Shown one piece after another: positions 35,079 to 43,298 of a stretch of 64,000 nt of DNA. A program made the translations under genes and the position numbers. A model generated the notes under the pieces. That model made no database searches, was not told the origin of the DNA, and saw only the letters and a program-made list of their open reading frames with translations. The stretch is from Deltaproteobacteria bacterium GWC2_55_46 (GTDB taxonomy: Bacteria > Desulfobacterota > GWC2-55-46). Each line of letters starts with the position of its first letter. Position 1 is the first letter of the stretch. Location: the NCBI GenBank assembly GCA_001595385.3, contig LVEI03000001.1, forward strand, positions 828,501 to 892,500, in the 5' to 3' direction.

Positions 35079-36085
35079 ACCCTTGTTTCCTCTATGGCAG
35101 CTTCGGAAGCTGGCCCGTCCACCTCGAAATCGGTCGAAACCCCTCCACGGGATGCCCTGAGCGTCCTTTGTGGGCCGGCCTTCTCAAGGGCGTACTTTAT
35201 TATGAGGCTCCCGGCAAAGTCCCGCGCCTCGATCTCTTCTGTGCCCGAGATGACAGCGGCCGGGCCAGGAAATCCGCAGGGCTCCACAAGGGTGTCTCCT
35301 TCCTGCAGCATGGAACGCAGCTTGGTATTGTCGGCGTCGTTCCTGCCGAGTATTATCTTCGCCCCCTTGTACCTGAAGTGCCTGCCTGTCTTGAGGAGGG
35401 CCAGGTCCTTTTTGGTAACGTCCTCCTTATTCGTAAGGAGGTCCCTTACCTTTAGCGAAAATATCTTGTCGGTCAGGAGGCACCCGCCGGATGGGCATGG
35501 GTAATCGTTTATGTCGAGCTCCTCGGCCAGGTCTATCTGCTGTCTTCTTGACCTGCCGAGCACATCAAGGAGCCGTTCCCTGTCTACAAGCCCCTCCTTC
35601 TCAGGTATTGTTGGTTCGAGCTGCTTCGCGCTGAGAGGACGGAGGATAAGCCCTGCGAGCCCGGTCTCTCTTTCTATCACCCTGAAGGCATCTTTCCTCT
35701 GGCTCATGGGCCTCTGCCCAAGCACCTCTCCGGTGATGATGAAAGAGGCGCCTATCTCGCGCATGTACTCCTTTGCCTGCATGAACATGTAGACCCTGCA
35801 GTCCACGCACGGGTTCATTCCTTTCCCGTAGCCGTGTTTCGGGTTCCTGACTATCTCGATATAGTCCATGCCCTTCGCGAGCACTTTAATGGGAATGCCA
35901 AACTCTTCGGCAACCCTTTTCGACTCGCTACGGCACCCGCCGCCGTCCTTTCCACCGTGATTGCAGGTGCAGAAACTGGAAGTGAAGTTCAGGGCATGGA
36001 CCTCTATGCCCTGCTCGATCATGAGCTTTACGGCAAGGGTGGAGTCCAGCCCGCCTGAAAGAAGAGCTACCGCCTTTATAGACAC
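35072..36085 (-). CDS. PP-loop ATP pyrophosphatase with DUF814-like domain, tRNA thiolation type
   Basis: A 337-residue cytoplasmic protein. The PP-loop SGGLDST is at 10-16. The Cys-rich segment S-F-C-T-C-N-H-G-G (residues 38-46 region), N-P-C-V-D-C-R and C-P-S-G-G-C-L-L supply several cysteines that could bind zinc or an Fe-S cluster. The C-terminal half resembles the DUF814/NFACT-R-like domain of proteins annotated as ThiI/MnmA-related thiouridylases. I choose the GTG at 36085 because it has AGAAGGAG six bases upstream; a GTG at 36103 overlaps that site. The larE gene follows with a four-base overlap, so two sulphur-transfer ATPases are co-translated. The RNA or cofactor substrate is unknown. 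Confidence 0.75.
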   Translation of the reverse strand: MSIKAVALLSGGLDSTLAVKLMIEQGIEVHALNFTSSFCTCNHGGKDGGGCRSESKRVAEEFGIPIKVLAKGMDYIEIVRNPKHGYGKGMNPCVDCRVYMFMQAKEYMREIGASFIITGEVLGQRPMSQRKDAFRVIERETGLAGLILRPLSAKQLEPTIPEKEGLVDRERLLDVLGRSRRQQIDLAEELDINDYPCPSGGCLLTDKIFSLKVRDLLTNKEDVTKKDLALLKTGRHFRYKGAKIILGRNDADNTKLRSMLQEGDTLVEPCGFPGPAAVISGTEEIEARDFAGSLIIKYALEKAGPQRTLRASRGGVSTDFEVDGPASEAAIEETRVC

Positions 36086-36101
36086 AAAAAAACTCCTTCT
36101 C

Positions 36102-36130
36102 ACAAGGGGCCGGTCACATAAACCCCTTGT
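36102..36130 (-). promoter_or_regulatory. leader hairpin before the thiolation-type gene
   Basis: An 8-bp stem (acaagggg 36102-36109 with ccccttgt 36123-36130) with a 13-base loop lies in the predicted leader and ends two bases before the AGAAGGAG ribosome-binding site. It could tune translation. The transcript start is predicted near 36140, about ten bases upstream of the stem. Confidence 0.4.
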
Positions 36131-36146
36131 ATTTTAGTGAAATATA

Positions 36147-36175
36147 ATTATACTGGGAAGGTGCGGTGAAATCAA
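36147..36175 (-). promoter_or_regulatory. promoter of the larE operon
   Basis: Minus strand TTGATT (36170-36175), a 17-base spacer and a perfect TATAAT (36147-36152). It sits in the 114-base gap between the divergent transporter and thiolation genes and is well placed to drive both minus-strand genes. Confidence 0.65.
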
Positions 36176-36199
36176 AAAGATTCTGCCCGCCTTTTGCCA

Positions 36200-37258
36200 A
36201 TGAAATGGGAATACCTCTTAATCCTTCTGCTCACGTCTGTAATCGGCTACCTGATCTACCTGGTCCTGGCGCCGTTTTTCGTCCCCGTATTCTGGGCCAT
36301 AATCCTCGTCATACTCTTCCATCCTTATTATGAATGGCTCACAAGGAAGTTCGGGGGGCGCGCCTCGCTCGCTTCTTTTGCCGCGTGCTCGAGCATTGCC
36401 CTGTTCCTTATCCTGCCGCTGGCCATCCTTGGGGCTGCGCTCGCGAATGAGCTGTTGAACCTCTATGCCTGGGCCGAGAAGTATCTCGCGGAGATATCTA
36501 CCCGCGCCCACCAGTCCCCTGTTTTTTTCTACCACTGGGCCGAGAAGTACCTTGGCGACTACATAGACGTAAATGCCTTGAACCTCCGGGGCATCCTCGC
36601 GAGCGTGGTAAGGGACGTAACCGGATACATCGGGCTGGGGCTCCGTGAATTCGTAAAAAGCTTCGCGGAACTGGTGGTAAACCTTTTCCTCGCCTTCTTC
36701 TCCATGTTCTTCCTCTTTAAAGACGGCGGCAAACTCTTCAACCTCGTAAAGGACCTCATCCCGGTATCCCAGCGGCATAAGGAAGAGATAGCCGAGAGGA
36801 ACAAGGGGGTCATATACGCGACCATCTACGGGGGCGTCCTCGTCGGGGCGATCCAGGCCATCCTCGGCGGCATGGCATTCTGGTTCCTGGGCATACCGGC
36901 GGCGCTGGTGCTGACCTTCGTCATGTTCTTCGCGACCTTTCTTCCGAGCGTTGGCGCCTCTTTGGTATGGGGGCCCGTGGCGGCCTATCTATTGATAACC
37001 GGCGAGTACGTCTGGGGCATCGGCCTTGTCGTCTGGGGCATATTCATTATAGGCCTCATCGACAACGTCCTGAGGCCCTGGTTCGTAAGCGGAAGGACCA
37101 ACCTTCACCCGCTCCTTCTCTTCTTCAGCATACTCGGCGCAGTCAACGCCTTCGGGATCATAGGCATCATCGCCGGCCCGCTCATCCTATCGATATGCCA
37201 GGCGATGATAGAGTTCTACCGCGAATATGTGACGGAAAAAAATACCTGGGCAGGTTGA
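36200..37258 (+). CDS. AI-2E family transporter (PerM/YdiK-like)
   Basis: Inner-membrane protein of 352 residues with about eight helices in the 3+5 arrangement of the family: three N-terminal helices, a long amphipathic loop (about 70-145), then five helices. The conserved late segments F-L-P-S-V-G-A-S-L-V-W-G-P-V-A and G-L-I-D-N-V-L-R-P are present. Members export autoinducer-2 or act as Na+/H+ antiporters; nothing here says which. ATG 36200 or TTG 36194 could start it, with no clear Shine-Dalgarno sequence. The M50 protease gene begins two bases after its stop. Confidence 0.87.
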   Translation: MKWEYLLILLLTSVIGYLIYLVLAPFFVPVFWAIILVILFHPYYEWLTRKFGGRASLASFAACSSIALFLILPLAILGAALANELLNLYAWAEKYLAEISTRAHQSPVFFYHWAEKYLGDYIDVNALNLRGILASVVRDVTGYIGLGLREFVKSFAELVVNLFLAFFSMFFLFKDGGKLFNLVKDLIPVSQRHKEEIAERNKGVIYATIYGGVLVGAIQAILGGMAFWFLGIPAALVLTFVMFFATFLPSVGASLVWGPVAAYLLITGEYVWGIGLVVWGIFIIGLIDNVLRPWFVSGRTNLHPLLLFFSILGAVNAFGIIGIIAGPLILSICQAMIEFYREYVTEKNTWAG

Positions 37259-37260
37259 TT

Positions 37261-38136
37261 ATGGCCGGGGCGAATGAATATACATACGAGCGCGAGCGGC
37301 CCAAGGTCGTCCTGCCGCTCGCGCTCTTCCTGGCGACAGTTTTAACCACCGTCGCCTCCGGGGCCATGCAGCAGGGGGCGGATATCTTATCCGACCCGCA
37401 TGAACTCGTAAAAGGCATCCCGTTTTCGGTCTCGCTCCTTCTGATACTCGGCATACATGAGCTCGGCCACTACGTTACCTCAAGGAGGCACGGTGTGGCG
37501 ACCACGCTCCCCATCTTCATACCCGGCCCGCCGTTCCCTCCGATGATAGGGACCTTCGGCGCTGTAATAAGGATAAAATCCCCCATCACGACAAGGGCCG
37601 CGCTCGTCGATATAGGCGCCTCAGGGCCGCTTGCCGGGTTTGTGGTGGCCCTCTTCGTCACCTTCTGGGGGCTGGAGCACTCTACCGTCGTTCCCAGGGG
37701 CATGGCCGAAGGCTCGCTCGGCCTGGGCTCGTCTCTGTCATTCAAGCTGCTTTCATACCTGGCGGTAGGCCCGGTCCCTGATACACACGACATATTGCTC
37801 AACCCTGTCGCCTTTGCCGGATGGATCGGCATGTTCGTAACGGCCATGAACCTGCTGCCCATAGGGCAGCTCGACGGGGGGCACCTGGTATATGCCCTTT
37901 TAGGCCCCAGGCACAGGGTAGTATCTATCGGCATGATAGCCATTCTTGCCATACTCGGCTTTTGGGCCTGGCCGGGCTGGTTCGTGTGGGCCGCGCTGAT
38001 ATCGATAATCGGCATGCGCCACCCTCCGGTCGAGGACCAGCATATCCCGATGGACCCGCGGAGAAGGCTCATTGCCATCGCTACAATAGCCGTATTTGTA
38101 TTGACTTTCATCCCGTCACCGTTTTATATTGTTTGA
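37261..38136 (+). CDS. site-2-type M50 family zinc metalloprotease
   Basis: Integral membrane protease of 291 residues. The zinc site HELGH is at 66-70, and the distal N-x-x-P-x-x-x-L-D-G-G-H has its Asp at D205. Between them are the G-x-P-F-P-P-M-I-G-T-F-G-A hairpin and the G-A-S-G-P-L-A-G segment of the core. It lacks a PDZ domain, so it is the short, plant-EGY-like type rather than RseP. Such enzymes cut membrane-bound regulators inside the bilayer. Its substrate is unknown. The cytochrome b5-like gene starts two bases after its stop. Confidence 0.9.
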   Translation: MAGANEYTYERERPKVVLPLALFLATVLTTVASGAMQQGADILSDPHELVKGIPFSVSLLLILGIHELGHYVTSRRHGVATTLPIFIPGPPFPPMIGTFGAVIRIKSPITTRAALVDIGASGPLAGFVVALFVTFWGLEHSTVVPRGMAEGSLGLGSSLSFKLLSYLAVGPVPDTHDILLNPVAFAGWIGMFVTAMNLLPIGQLDGGHLVYALLGPRHRVVSIGMIAILAILGFWAWPGWFVWAALISIIGMRHPPVEDQHIPMDPRRRLIAIATIAVFVLTFIPSPFYIV

Positions 38137-38138
38137 CC

Positions 38139-38372
38139 ATGAAGATATTTAACGAAGCGGAACTCAAGAAGTACGACGGGAGCGATCCCGCGAACCCCAT
38201 ATACATAGCTTACAATGGCAAGGTCTACGACGTGACCACGAACCCGCTCTTCATCGACGGCATGCACTTCGAGCATTACGCGGGGGCGGACCTGACCGAT
38301 TTCATGGCCGATGCCCCGCACGGGGACGAGGTGATGGGAGAGTTCACCCCCATCGGAGAGTTCAAGAAATAA
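38139..38372 (+). CDS. small cytochrome b5-like heme/steroid-binding protein
   Basis: A 77-residue soluble protein. The start M-K-I-F-N-E-A-E-L-K-K-Y-D-G, the central Y-I-A-Y-N-G-K-V-Y-D-V and H-F-E-H-Y-A-G-A-D-L-T match the bacterial b5-like family, in which heme ligands sit in the H-x-x-H-x-A-G loop and a later His (A-P-H-G). The classical H-P-G-G is replaced. It may bind heme or a hydrophobic ligand. It is likely co-transcribed with the M50 protease and followed by the MBL-fold gene. Confidence 0.82.
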   Translation: MKIFNEAELKKYDGSDPANPIYIAYNGKVYDVTTNPLFIDGMHFEHYAGADLTDFMADAPHGDEVMGEFTPIGEFKK

Positions 38373-38420
38373 CCGCGCCAGCCCTCCTTGCTTTTTTCTA
38401 TTTAAGGGCAAATTGAACAG

Positions 38421-39182
38421 ATGAGACTTGTAATACTCGGCTGCGGCACCTCTACCGGGGTGCCGGTCATAGGCTGCCACTGCGAGGTCTGCGCCTCCGC
38501 CAACCCGCTCAACAAGCGCACACGGTCGTCCCTCCTTGTACAGGTCAATGGAAAGAACATCCTCATAGACACATCTACGGACTTAAGGTCACAGTCTCTT
38601 GCCAACGGGGTCGAGAGTATCGACGCGGTCCTCTATACCCACCCGCACGCCGACCATATCCACGGCATAGACGAACTCCGGGCCTTTAACCTTGCCGCCG
38701 GGGGCGCGGCAATACCGTGCTTCGGCGGCGAGCATACCATAGAGCGCATAAGGACCATGTTCGATTATATCTTCAGGGAAGACGGCAGGGACGGCTGGAA
38801 GCCGAACCTCACGACAAATATAATCAGGTCGCCTTTTGACCTCTTCGGTGAAAAGATTGTGCCGGTCGAGGTAATGCACGGGCAGACGGCCATATACGGG
38901 TACAGGATAGGGGATATGGCCTACATCACCGACTGCAGCGCCATACCTGAGGGGACGCTTCCCGTGCTCAGGGGAGTAAAGATACTCATATTGGGGGCGT
39001 TAAGGCAAAAGCCCCACCCGACTCACTTCTCGATCACTGAAGCGATAGCGGCATCGCAGGCTATCAGCGCGCATAGGACGGTCTTCACGCACCTGAGCCA
39101 TAACGTCGATTACGCCAGGGACAACCCGGCCCTGCCCCCTGGTATCGAATTCGCCTTTGACGGGATGGCCCTCGAGGTCTGA
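38421..39182 (+). CDS. MBL-fold metallo-hydrolase, PhnP-like
   Basis: A 253-residue cytoplasmic hydrolase. The metal site H74-x-H76-x-D78-H79 is in T-H-P-H-A-D-H-I-H-G. An N-terminal G-C-G-T-S-T-G-V-P segment and a Cys cluster (C8, C19, C21, C24) match the PhnP/RNase Z-like subfamily that cleaves cyclic phosphodiesters. Further ligands are in the Y-I-T-D-C and T-H-L-S-H-N segments. No phn genes are nearby, so a general cyclic-phosphate clean-up role is more likely than phosphonate use. Repeat B follows its stop. Confidence 0.87.
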   Translation: MRLVILGCGTSTGVPVIGCHCEVCASANPLNKRTRSSLLVQVNGKNILIDTSTDLRSQSLANGVESIDAVLYTHPHADHIHGIDELRAFNLAAGGAAIPCFGGEHTIERIRTMFDYIFREDGRDGWKPNLTTNIIRSPFDLFGEKIVPVEVMHGQTAIYGYRIGDMAYITDCSAIPEGTLPVLRGVKILILGALRQKPHPTHFSITEAIAASQAISAHRTVFTHLSHNVDYARDNPALPPGIEFAFDGMALEV

Positions 39183-39203
39183 CCTCTTATCTGCGCATTA
39201 TCA

Positions 39204-39319
39204 CCTTAGCAGGCTGTTGAAAAACAGCCTGCTAAGGCAATCCATGGACGGATTGCCAGATTGCGAGACTTGAAAAGCCGGGCAATTTGTAAGATTTGGA
39301 CTTTTTCAATATCCTGTTA
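39204..39319. repeat. dispersed intergenic repeat, copy B
   Basis: The left end is a perfect 15-bp stem with a GAAA loop (39204-39218 with 39223-39237), built around caggctgttgaaaaa. The right end (tttttcaatatcctgtta) is its imperfect inverted copy, 13 of 15 bases. The core has diverged from copy A. The last three bases give the stop codon of the convergent membrane-protein gene. It has no T-run, so the hairpin is unlikely to be an intrinsic terminator. Confidence 0.65.
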
Positions 39320-39673
39320 GATGGAAAGACCGTACATCGCCCTGTTCTCCTTCAGATAGAACGCCCCTTTTACGATCCTGTATATCACCCAGACCGCGTC
39401 TGCCAGTAAAATAAAATATCCGATCAGAAGAAGGTAGGTCAGGGCCCCTGTAACAGCCCAGAGGAGGCTCAGCCAGAAGGTCCTTTTCTGCCACCTGAAG
39501 TGCGACTCTATCCAGGTGCCTTTAACGTCGGCGTCCTTCACGTAGTTGACTATGACAGCGGCTATGTAAGTTATGCCTATGAAGAGGCCTACGGCCTGAA
39601 GGGCGTAGACCACGGCCGCTATCTTCTTGCCCGTGAGGGCGGTCCCAAAGGCCTCATCCATGGTCCTTGGCAT
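39317..39673 (-). CDS. small DUF4870-like membrane protein
   Basis: A 118-residue inner-membrane protein with three predicted helices (about 17-40, 66-88 and 83-101). The K-G-T-W-I-E-S-H-F-R-W-Q motif between helices 1 and 2 and the L-K-E-N-R-A-M-Y-G end are typical of the family of short proteins related to DUF4870 and Tic20. No function is known. Its stop codon lies in the right end of repeat B. Confidence 0.75.
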   Translation of the reverse strand: MPRTMDEAFGTALTGKKIAAVVYALQAVGLFIGITYIAAVIVNYVKDADVKGTWIESHFRWQKRTFWLSLLWAVTGALTYLLLIGYFILLADAVWVIYRIVKGAFYLKENRAMYGLSI

Positions 39674-39859
39674 GGGAAACTCTCTTTTTGGCGGCTTCTA
39701 TAGAAATGTAATTAATACAGGTTTAATATAATCAAACTCTTCCAGGAAACTACTAAATACCCCTAAAAAATCGTTTTTTTCATGCCATGCTTTAATTATA
39801 GCCCGGAATGAGTGTAGCGGATTTGAGATGAAAAAATCGGATAGAGGGCGGAAACGAAT

Positions 39860-40699
39860 TCAGTTGAGCTTCACACCGCAGAACTTGCAATAAAGGGCGT
39901 CCGTATCATGGCCTTCGGCGGCGCATGAGGGGCAGACCTGGGTGGACTTCCTGGAGGACGCGGCCTGCTGGACCATCTCTACGGTAACGATGCCTGTCGG
40001 GACAGCTATTATGCCGTAGCCCAGTATCATTATGACAGAGGCAAGGCCCATGCCCAGCGTGGTCTTCGGGGCGATGTCGCCGTAGCCCACGGTCGTAAGC
40101 GTCACTATCGCCCAGTATATGCTTCTAGGTATGCTGGTGAAGCCGTTCTCCCCTTTCTCGACCAGGTACATGAGTGAGCCGAGCACCACAACCGCGGTCA
40201 TGACCGTGGCAAGGAATATCGATATCTTCTTTCGGCTTGCCTTGAGGGCCTGGACTATGTACATGCCCTCGTCAAGGTACTCGAAGAGCTTGAAGGTACG
40301 GAATATGCGGAGCACTCGGAGGACGCGCACCACGAGGAGATACCTGCCTCCGGGCACGAAGAGGTCAATATATGTGGGGATTATTGCGAGGAGGTCTATT
40401 ACTCCGAGGAAGCTCGTGGCGTACTTCAAGGGCCTCGCGACGCACATGAGCCTCAAGGCGTACTCTATTGTGAAGAGGATGGTGAAGAACCACTCGGCGG
40501 CGTAGAGAAAACCGCCGTACCCGTCCGCTATCCATGTGACGCTGTCGAGCATCACGCACAGGACGGAGAGGAGTATGGAGGATATGAGTAGCGCGTCGAA
40601 GAGCTTGCCCGCGGGCGTGTCAGCCTCGTAGATTATCCGGTGGAGACTTGCCCTCCAGCCGACGAAGACGCTCTTACCGGCCAATTCATTACCGTTCAT
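39860..40699 (-). CDS. voltage-gated potassium channel with a C-terminal zinc ribbon
   Basis: A 279-residue six-helix channel. The S4 helix has regularly spaced arginines (R119, R125, R128, R131, R134), and the selectivity filter TVGYGD is at 203-208, followed by the S6 helix. The C-terminus carries a zinc ribbon, C256-x2-C259 and C271-x2-C274, which is an uncommon addition for a Kv-type channel. It may sense redox or metal state, or help tetramerise. It starts one base after the stop of the small zinc-ribbon gene, so the two are co-translated. Confidence 0.9.
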   Translation of the reverse strand: MNGNELAGKSVFVGWRASLHRIIYEADTPAGKLFDALLISSILLSVLCVMLDSVTWIADGYGGFLYAAEWFFTILFTIEYALRLMCVARPLKYATSFLGVIDLLAIIPTYIDLFVPGGRYLLVVRVLRVLRIFRTFKLFEYLDEGMYIVQALKASRKKISIFLATVMTAVVVLGSLMYLVEKGENGFTSIPRSIYWAIVTLTTVGYGDIAPKTTLGMGLASVIMILGYGIIAVPTGIVTVEMVQQAASSRKSTQVCPSCAAEGHDTDALYCKFCGVKLN

Positions 40700-40700
40700 G

Positions 40701-40967
40701 TCAGAAGTCTATAAATTCGTGGCCGCACCTTGGGCAGTGCGAGGCCTTAACGCTGACCTTTCTCCTGCAGAAGCCGCAGGTCTTATAACCCCAGCCCCTC
40801 ATAGGATTGCCCATGCCTATAAGTAGCGCGTGCGGCATCGCGATCACGAATGCCAGCGCGCCATAAACCCACCATCTCAAAAAACTCCGCCCCTTTCTTG
40901 AGGCGATGAACGCGGGCATGAGCCCGAGAGAGACCGACAATATGATCAAAAGCAAGAGGTCCTGCAT
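40701..40967 (-). CDS. small two-helix membrane protein with zinc ribbon
   Basis: An 88-residue protein with two hydrophobic helices (about 3-22 and 33-51) and a C-terminal zinc ribbon C64-x2-C67 and C78-x2-C81. The ribbon resembles that of the channel encoded immediately downstream. No family name is recognised. It is probably a partner or regulator of that channel. An AGGATAGAG ribosome-binding site lies upstream of ATG 40967. Confidence 0.72.
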   Translation of the reverse strand: MQDLLLLIILSVSLGLMPAFIASRKGRSFLRWWVYGALAFVIAMPHALLIGMGNPMRGWGYKTCGFCRRKVSVKASHCPRCGHEFIDF

Positions 40968-41004
40968 ATCTCTATCCTGCCTTTCCCGTGAGCCGGGCCG
41001 TCAT

Positions 41005-42249
41005 TCAGATATCTTCCTCGGGGCCGACGCCAAGCTCCAGCATCTTTATCTCAGGCAGCGTCGTGCCTATGATCCCCTGCATATCCCCGTACATGCCGGC
41101 TGTGTTGTTAAGGACCCTTTCCAGCTGTTTTTCCCTTCTGGCCCATATCTTGAGCATGGCCCTCTTTTCGGCCTCGAGGTCCTCCCTCAACGCGCTGAAG
41201 GACTCGACTATGCCTTCGATGCGCTGTCTGAACTCCTGGCCGGAAAGGTAATTATATATGGACTCCATCTTCTCGTTTTTGCCGACAGCCGATAGCCTGG
41301 AGATAGCGAGGTCGATAAGCCCTGCCCTCAGGGCCTCGGCGAGACTTCCGGCAAGCGAAGCGCCAGTTACCCATACGCCCTCAAACTGCGCGAAGGCCGC
41401 GACACCCCTGGGGAGCGCCTCTGATACAAGGACCGCGACCTCCGCCTTCATCTCCCGCTGGTCGTCCTTGAGCTTTGAGACCCATTCGTCACTCCAGGCC
41501 TTCGTCCTCTTCGACTCCCACACGATAGAGCCGCAGTACTGGCCAGCCCTCGTATAGACCTTCTGGACGATATCAGCGCCGCGCATGCCCTTGGGCACCG
41601 GCTCTACGACATCGACGGGGAACTTCGACCGCAGAAGCGCTTCGAGGTCAAGCTCCGCGACCTCGCCCTGTGTTTGCATCGAGCCCTGCTCACCCTTGCG
41701 CTTTAGCTCCTCGATGTGCCTGAGCATGTCGCTGATCTTCTTGTCCTTCTCCATGTCCTTAAGCCTGTGCTCCTCGGAGAACATCTCAAGGGTCGCCTGC
41801 CTTATCTGCTCCCTTTCAGCGTCGATCTCCCTCGCCACCTTAAGGTCAAGGGCCTTTTTCTCCTCTTCGAGTACTCTGGCGCGCCTGCGGAGTTCCAGCT
41901 CCTGCCCTCTCGCCTCTTCAAGGAGGGCGTCTTTCCTGATTCTTTCTTCCTTCAGGTCGTTAAGCTCTGTGGCGACCTGCTCAAGGGCCTTCTTCCTGGC
42001 CTCGTCGGCAAGCCTGGAGCGTTCGACGGAGAGTTTCCGCGCCACAGTCTCCTCAACGGCTTTTTTGGACGCCTCTATATCGGCGAGCTTCTTTTGTATC
42101 TCCTCCTCACGGGCGCCGATCTCGAGATCCTTCTGTCTTGCCTTTGCCTCGTACTCGGCCCTCAGACCCTCTTTTATCTGGTTCGAAAAGGCCTCTGTAA
42201 GCGGTATCTTGCTGCCGCAATTTGGGCATCTTATAGTCTGGTCAGCCAT
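41005..42249 (-). CDS. DUF2130 family protein: zinc finger, coiled coil and nuclease-like domain
   Basis: A 414-residue cytoplasmic protein. It begins with half a zinc finger (C8-P-N-C11), then a long coiled coil (about 25-190) rich in Glu, Lys and Arg, then the DUF2130 domain. The latter shows G-A-D226-I, a Gly turn and W-E245-S-K247-R-T-K, an arrangement like the D...ExK site of PD-(D/E)XK nucleases. The family has no settled function; a DNA-related role is an inference from the fold pattern and the RmuC-like layout. GAGGTAAT precedes ATG 42249. It is upstream of the two zinc-ribbon membrane genes. Confidence 0.82.
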   Translation of the reverse strand: MADQTIRCPNCGSKIPLTEAFSNQIKEGLRAEYEAKARQKDLEIGAREEEIQKKLADIEASKKAVEETVARKLSVERSRLADEARKKALEQVATELNDLKEERIRKDALLEEARGQELELRRRARVLEEEKKALDLKVAREIDAEREQIRQATLEMFSEEHRLKDMEKDKKISDMLRHIEELKRKGEQGSMQTQGEVAELDLEALLRSKFPVDVVEPVPKGMRGADIVQKVYTRAGQYCGSIVWESKRTKAWSDEWVSKLKDDQREMKAEVAVLVSEALPRGVAAFAQFEGVWVTGASLAGSLAEALRAGLIDLAISRLSAVGKNEKMESIYNYLSGQEFRQRIEGIVESFSALREDLEAEKRAMLKIWARREKQLERVLNNTAGMYGDMQGIIGTTLPEIKMLELGVGPEEDI

Positions 42250-42329
42250 GATATTACCTCGTACCGTAAAGATATCATGAAACGCGATTGAAGTGGAGCA
42301 CTTAAGGCACAGAATCCAGACGTTCAGGC

Positions 42330-43289
42330 TTAAGGCACTATCCTTGTGCCTGCCCTGCCCTCCAACGCCTCTTCCGCAAGCTCAGGCGACGTTATTATGA
42401 CCTCTCGCCCGCCGGAGCGCAAAAAGCCTATCGCCGCCTCTATCTTCGGGCGCATGGAGCCAGGGGCGAATTGCCCTTCTTCAAGATACCTTTGAGCTTC
42501 CACCACGCTCATCTCCGAGACAGCCCTCTGTCCTGGCTCCCCATAATCGAGGTAGACATTATCGACCTGCGTAAGGTCGATGAAAGTAACGGCCCCGATA
42601 TCCTTGCCGAGGAGAGCGGTCGTAAGGTCCTTGTCTATTACCGCGTCTACCCCCCTTACAATCCCGTTGCCAACGTCCACAACAGGCACGCCCCCTCCAC
42701 CGGCGGCTATTACTATAACGCCGTCTTCCGTCAGCCTCTTTATAACCGTTGACCCTATTATCCTTACTGGCCTTGGAGAAGGCACCACGCGCCTGTAGCC
42801 CCTGTGGCTGTCCTCCTTCATAATCCACCCCCGTTCCTTTGATAGGGTTTCGGCCTCCAAAGGCGTATAATACGGCCCTATGGGCTTTGTGGGGTCTTTG
42901 AAGGCCGGGTCGGAGGTATCGACCACGACCTGAGTTATAAGAGTCGCGACATCTTTTTTTGAACGTTCTTTCATCAAGCGGTTTAAAAGGGTCTGCTGGA
43001 GCATGAAGCCGATGCCTCCCTGAGAGTCGGCGCCGGCTATATAAAGGGGCATTGGCGGGATTACGTCTTTTGCGGCCTCGTTCCTTATTACGATATTGCC
43101 TACCACGGGGCCGTTGCCGTGAGTGATGACGAGGGGGACCCCTCTGGCTGCGAGCCCGGCTATGACAGAAGAGGCCCTGTCGGCGTTATCGAACTGCTCT
43201 TCGATAGCGCCGCGCTGGCCCCGCCTTATGATGGCGTTGCCACCAAGGGAGACTATAGTCAAGCCGAGGTTCCGGTTGGGACCGGCCAC
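42330..43289 (-). CDS. arcC: carbamate kinase
   Basis: Catalyses ATP + carbamate to ADP + carbamoyl phosphate, working in reverse to make ATP. The 319-residue length is typical. Signatures include L-G-G-N-A-I at 15-20, T-H-G-N-G-P-V-V-G near 56-64, A-A-G-G-G-G-V-P-V around 214 and V-I-D-K-D-L-T-T-A-L-L. It starts with a GTG behind a GAGGAGG site. It follows trxB by a nine-base gap. No arginine deiminase or carbamoyltransferase genes are near, so its metabolic partner is unknown. Confidence 0.93.
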   Translation of the reverse strand: MAGPNRNLGLTIVSLGGNAIIRRGQRGAIEEQFDNADRASSVIAGLAARGVPLVITHGNGPVVGNIVIRNEAAKDVIPPMPLYIAGADSQGGIGFMLQQTLLNRLMKERSKKDVATLITQVVVDTSDPAFKDPTKPIGPYYTPLEAETLSKERGWIMKEDSHRGYRRVVPSPRPVRIIGSTVIKRLTEDGVIVIAAGGGGVPVVDVGNGIVRGVDAVIDKDLTTALLGKDIGAVTFIDLTQVDNVYLDYGEPGQRAVSEMSVVEAQRYLEEGQFAPGSMRPKIEAAIGFLRSGGREVIITSPELAEEALEGRAGTRIVP

Positions 43290-43298
43290 AAAGCCTCC

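Noticed and set aside
39204..39237. Intrinsic terminator behind the MBL-fold gene
   Set aside because: The 15-bp stem has no T-run on either side and matches the terminal sequence of the repeat family, so it is listed as part of repeat B.
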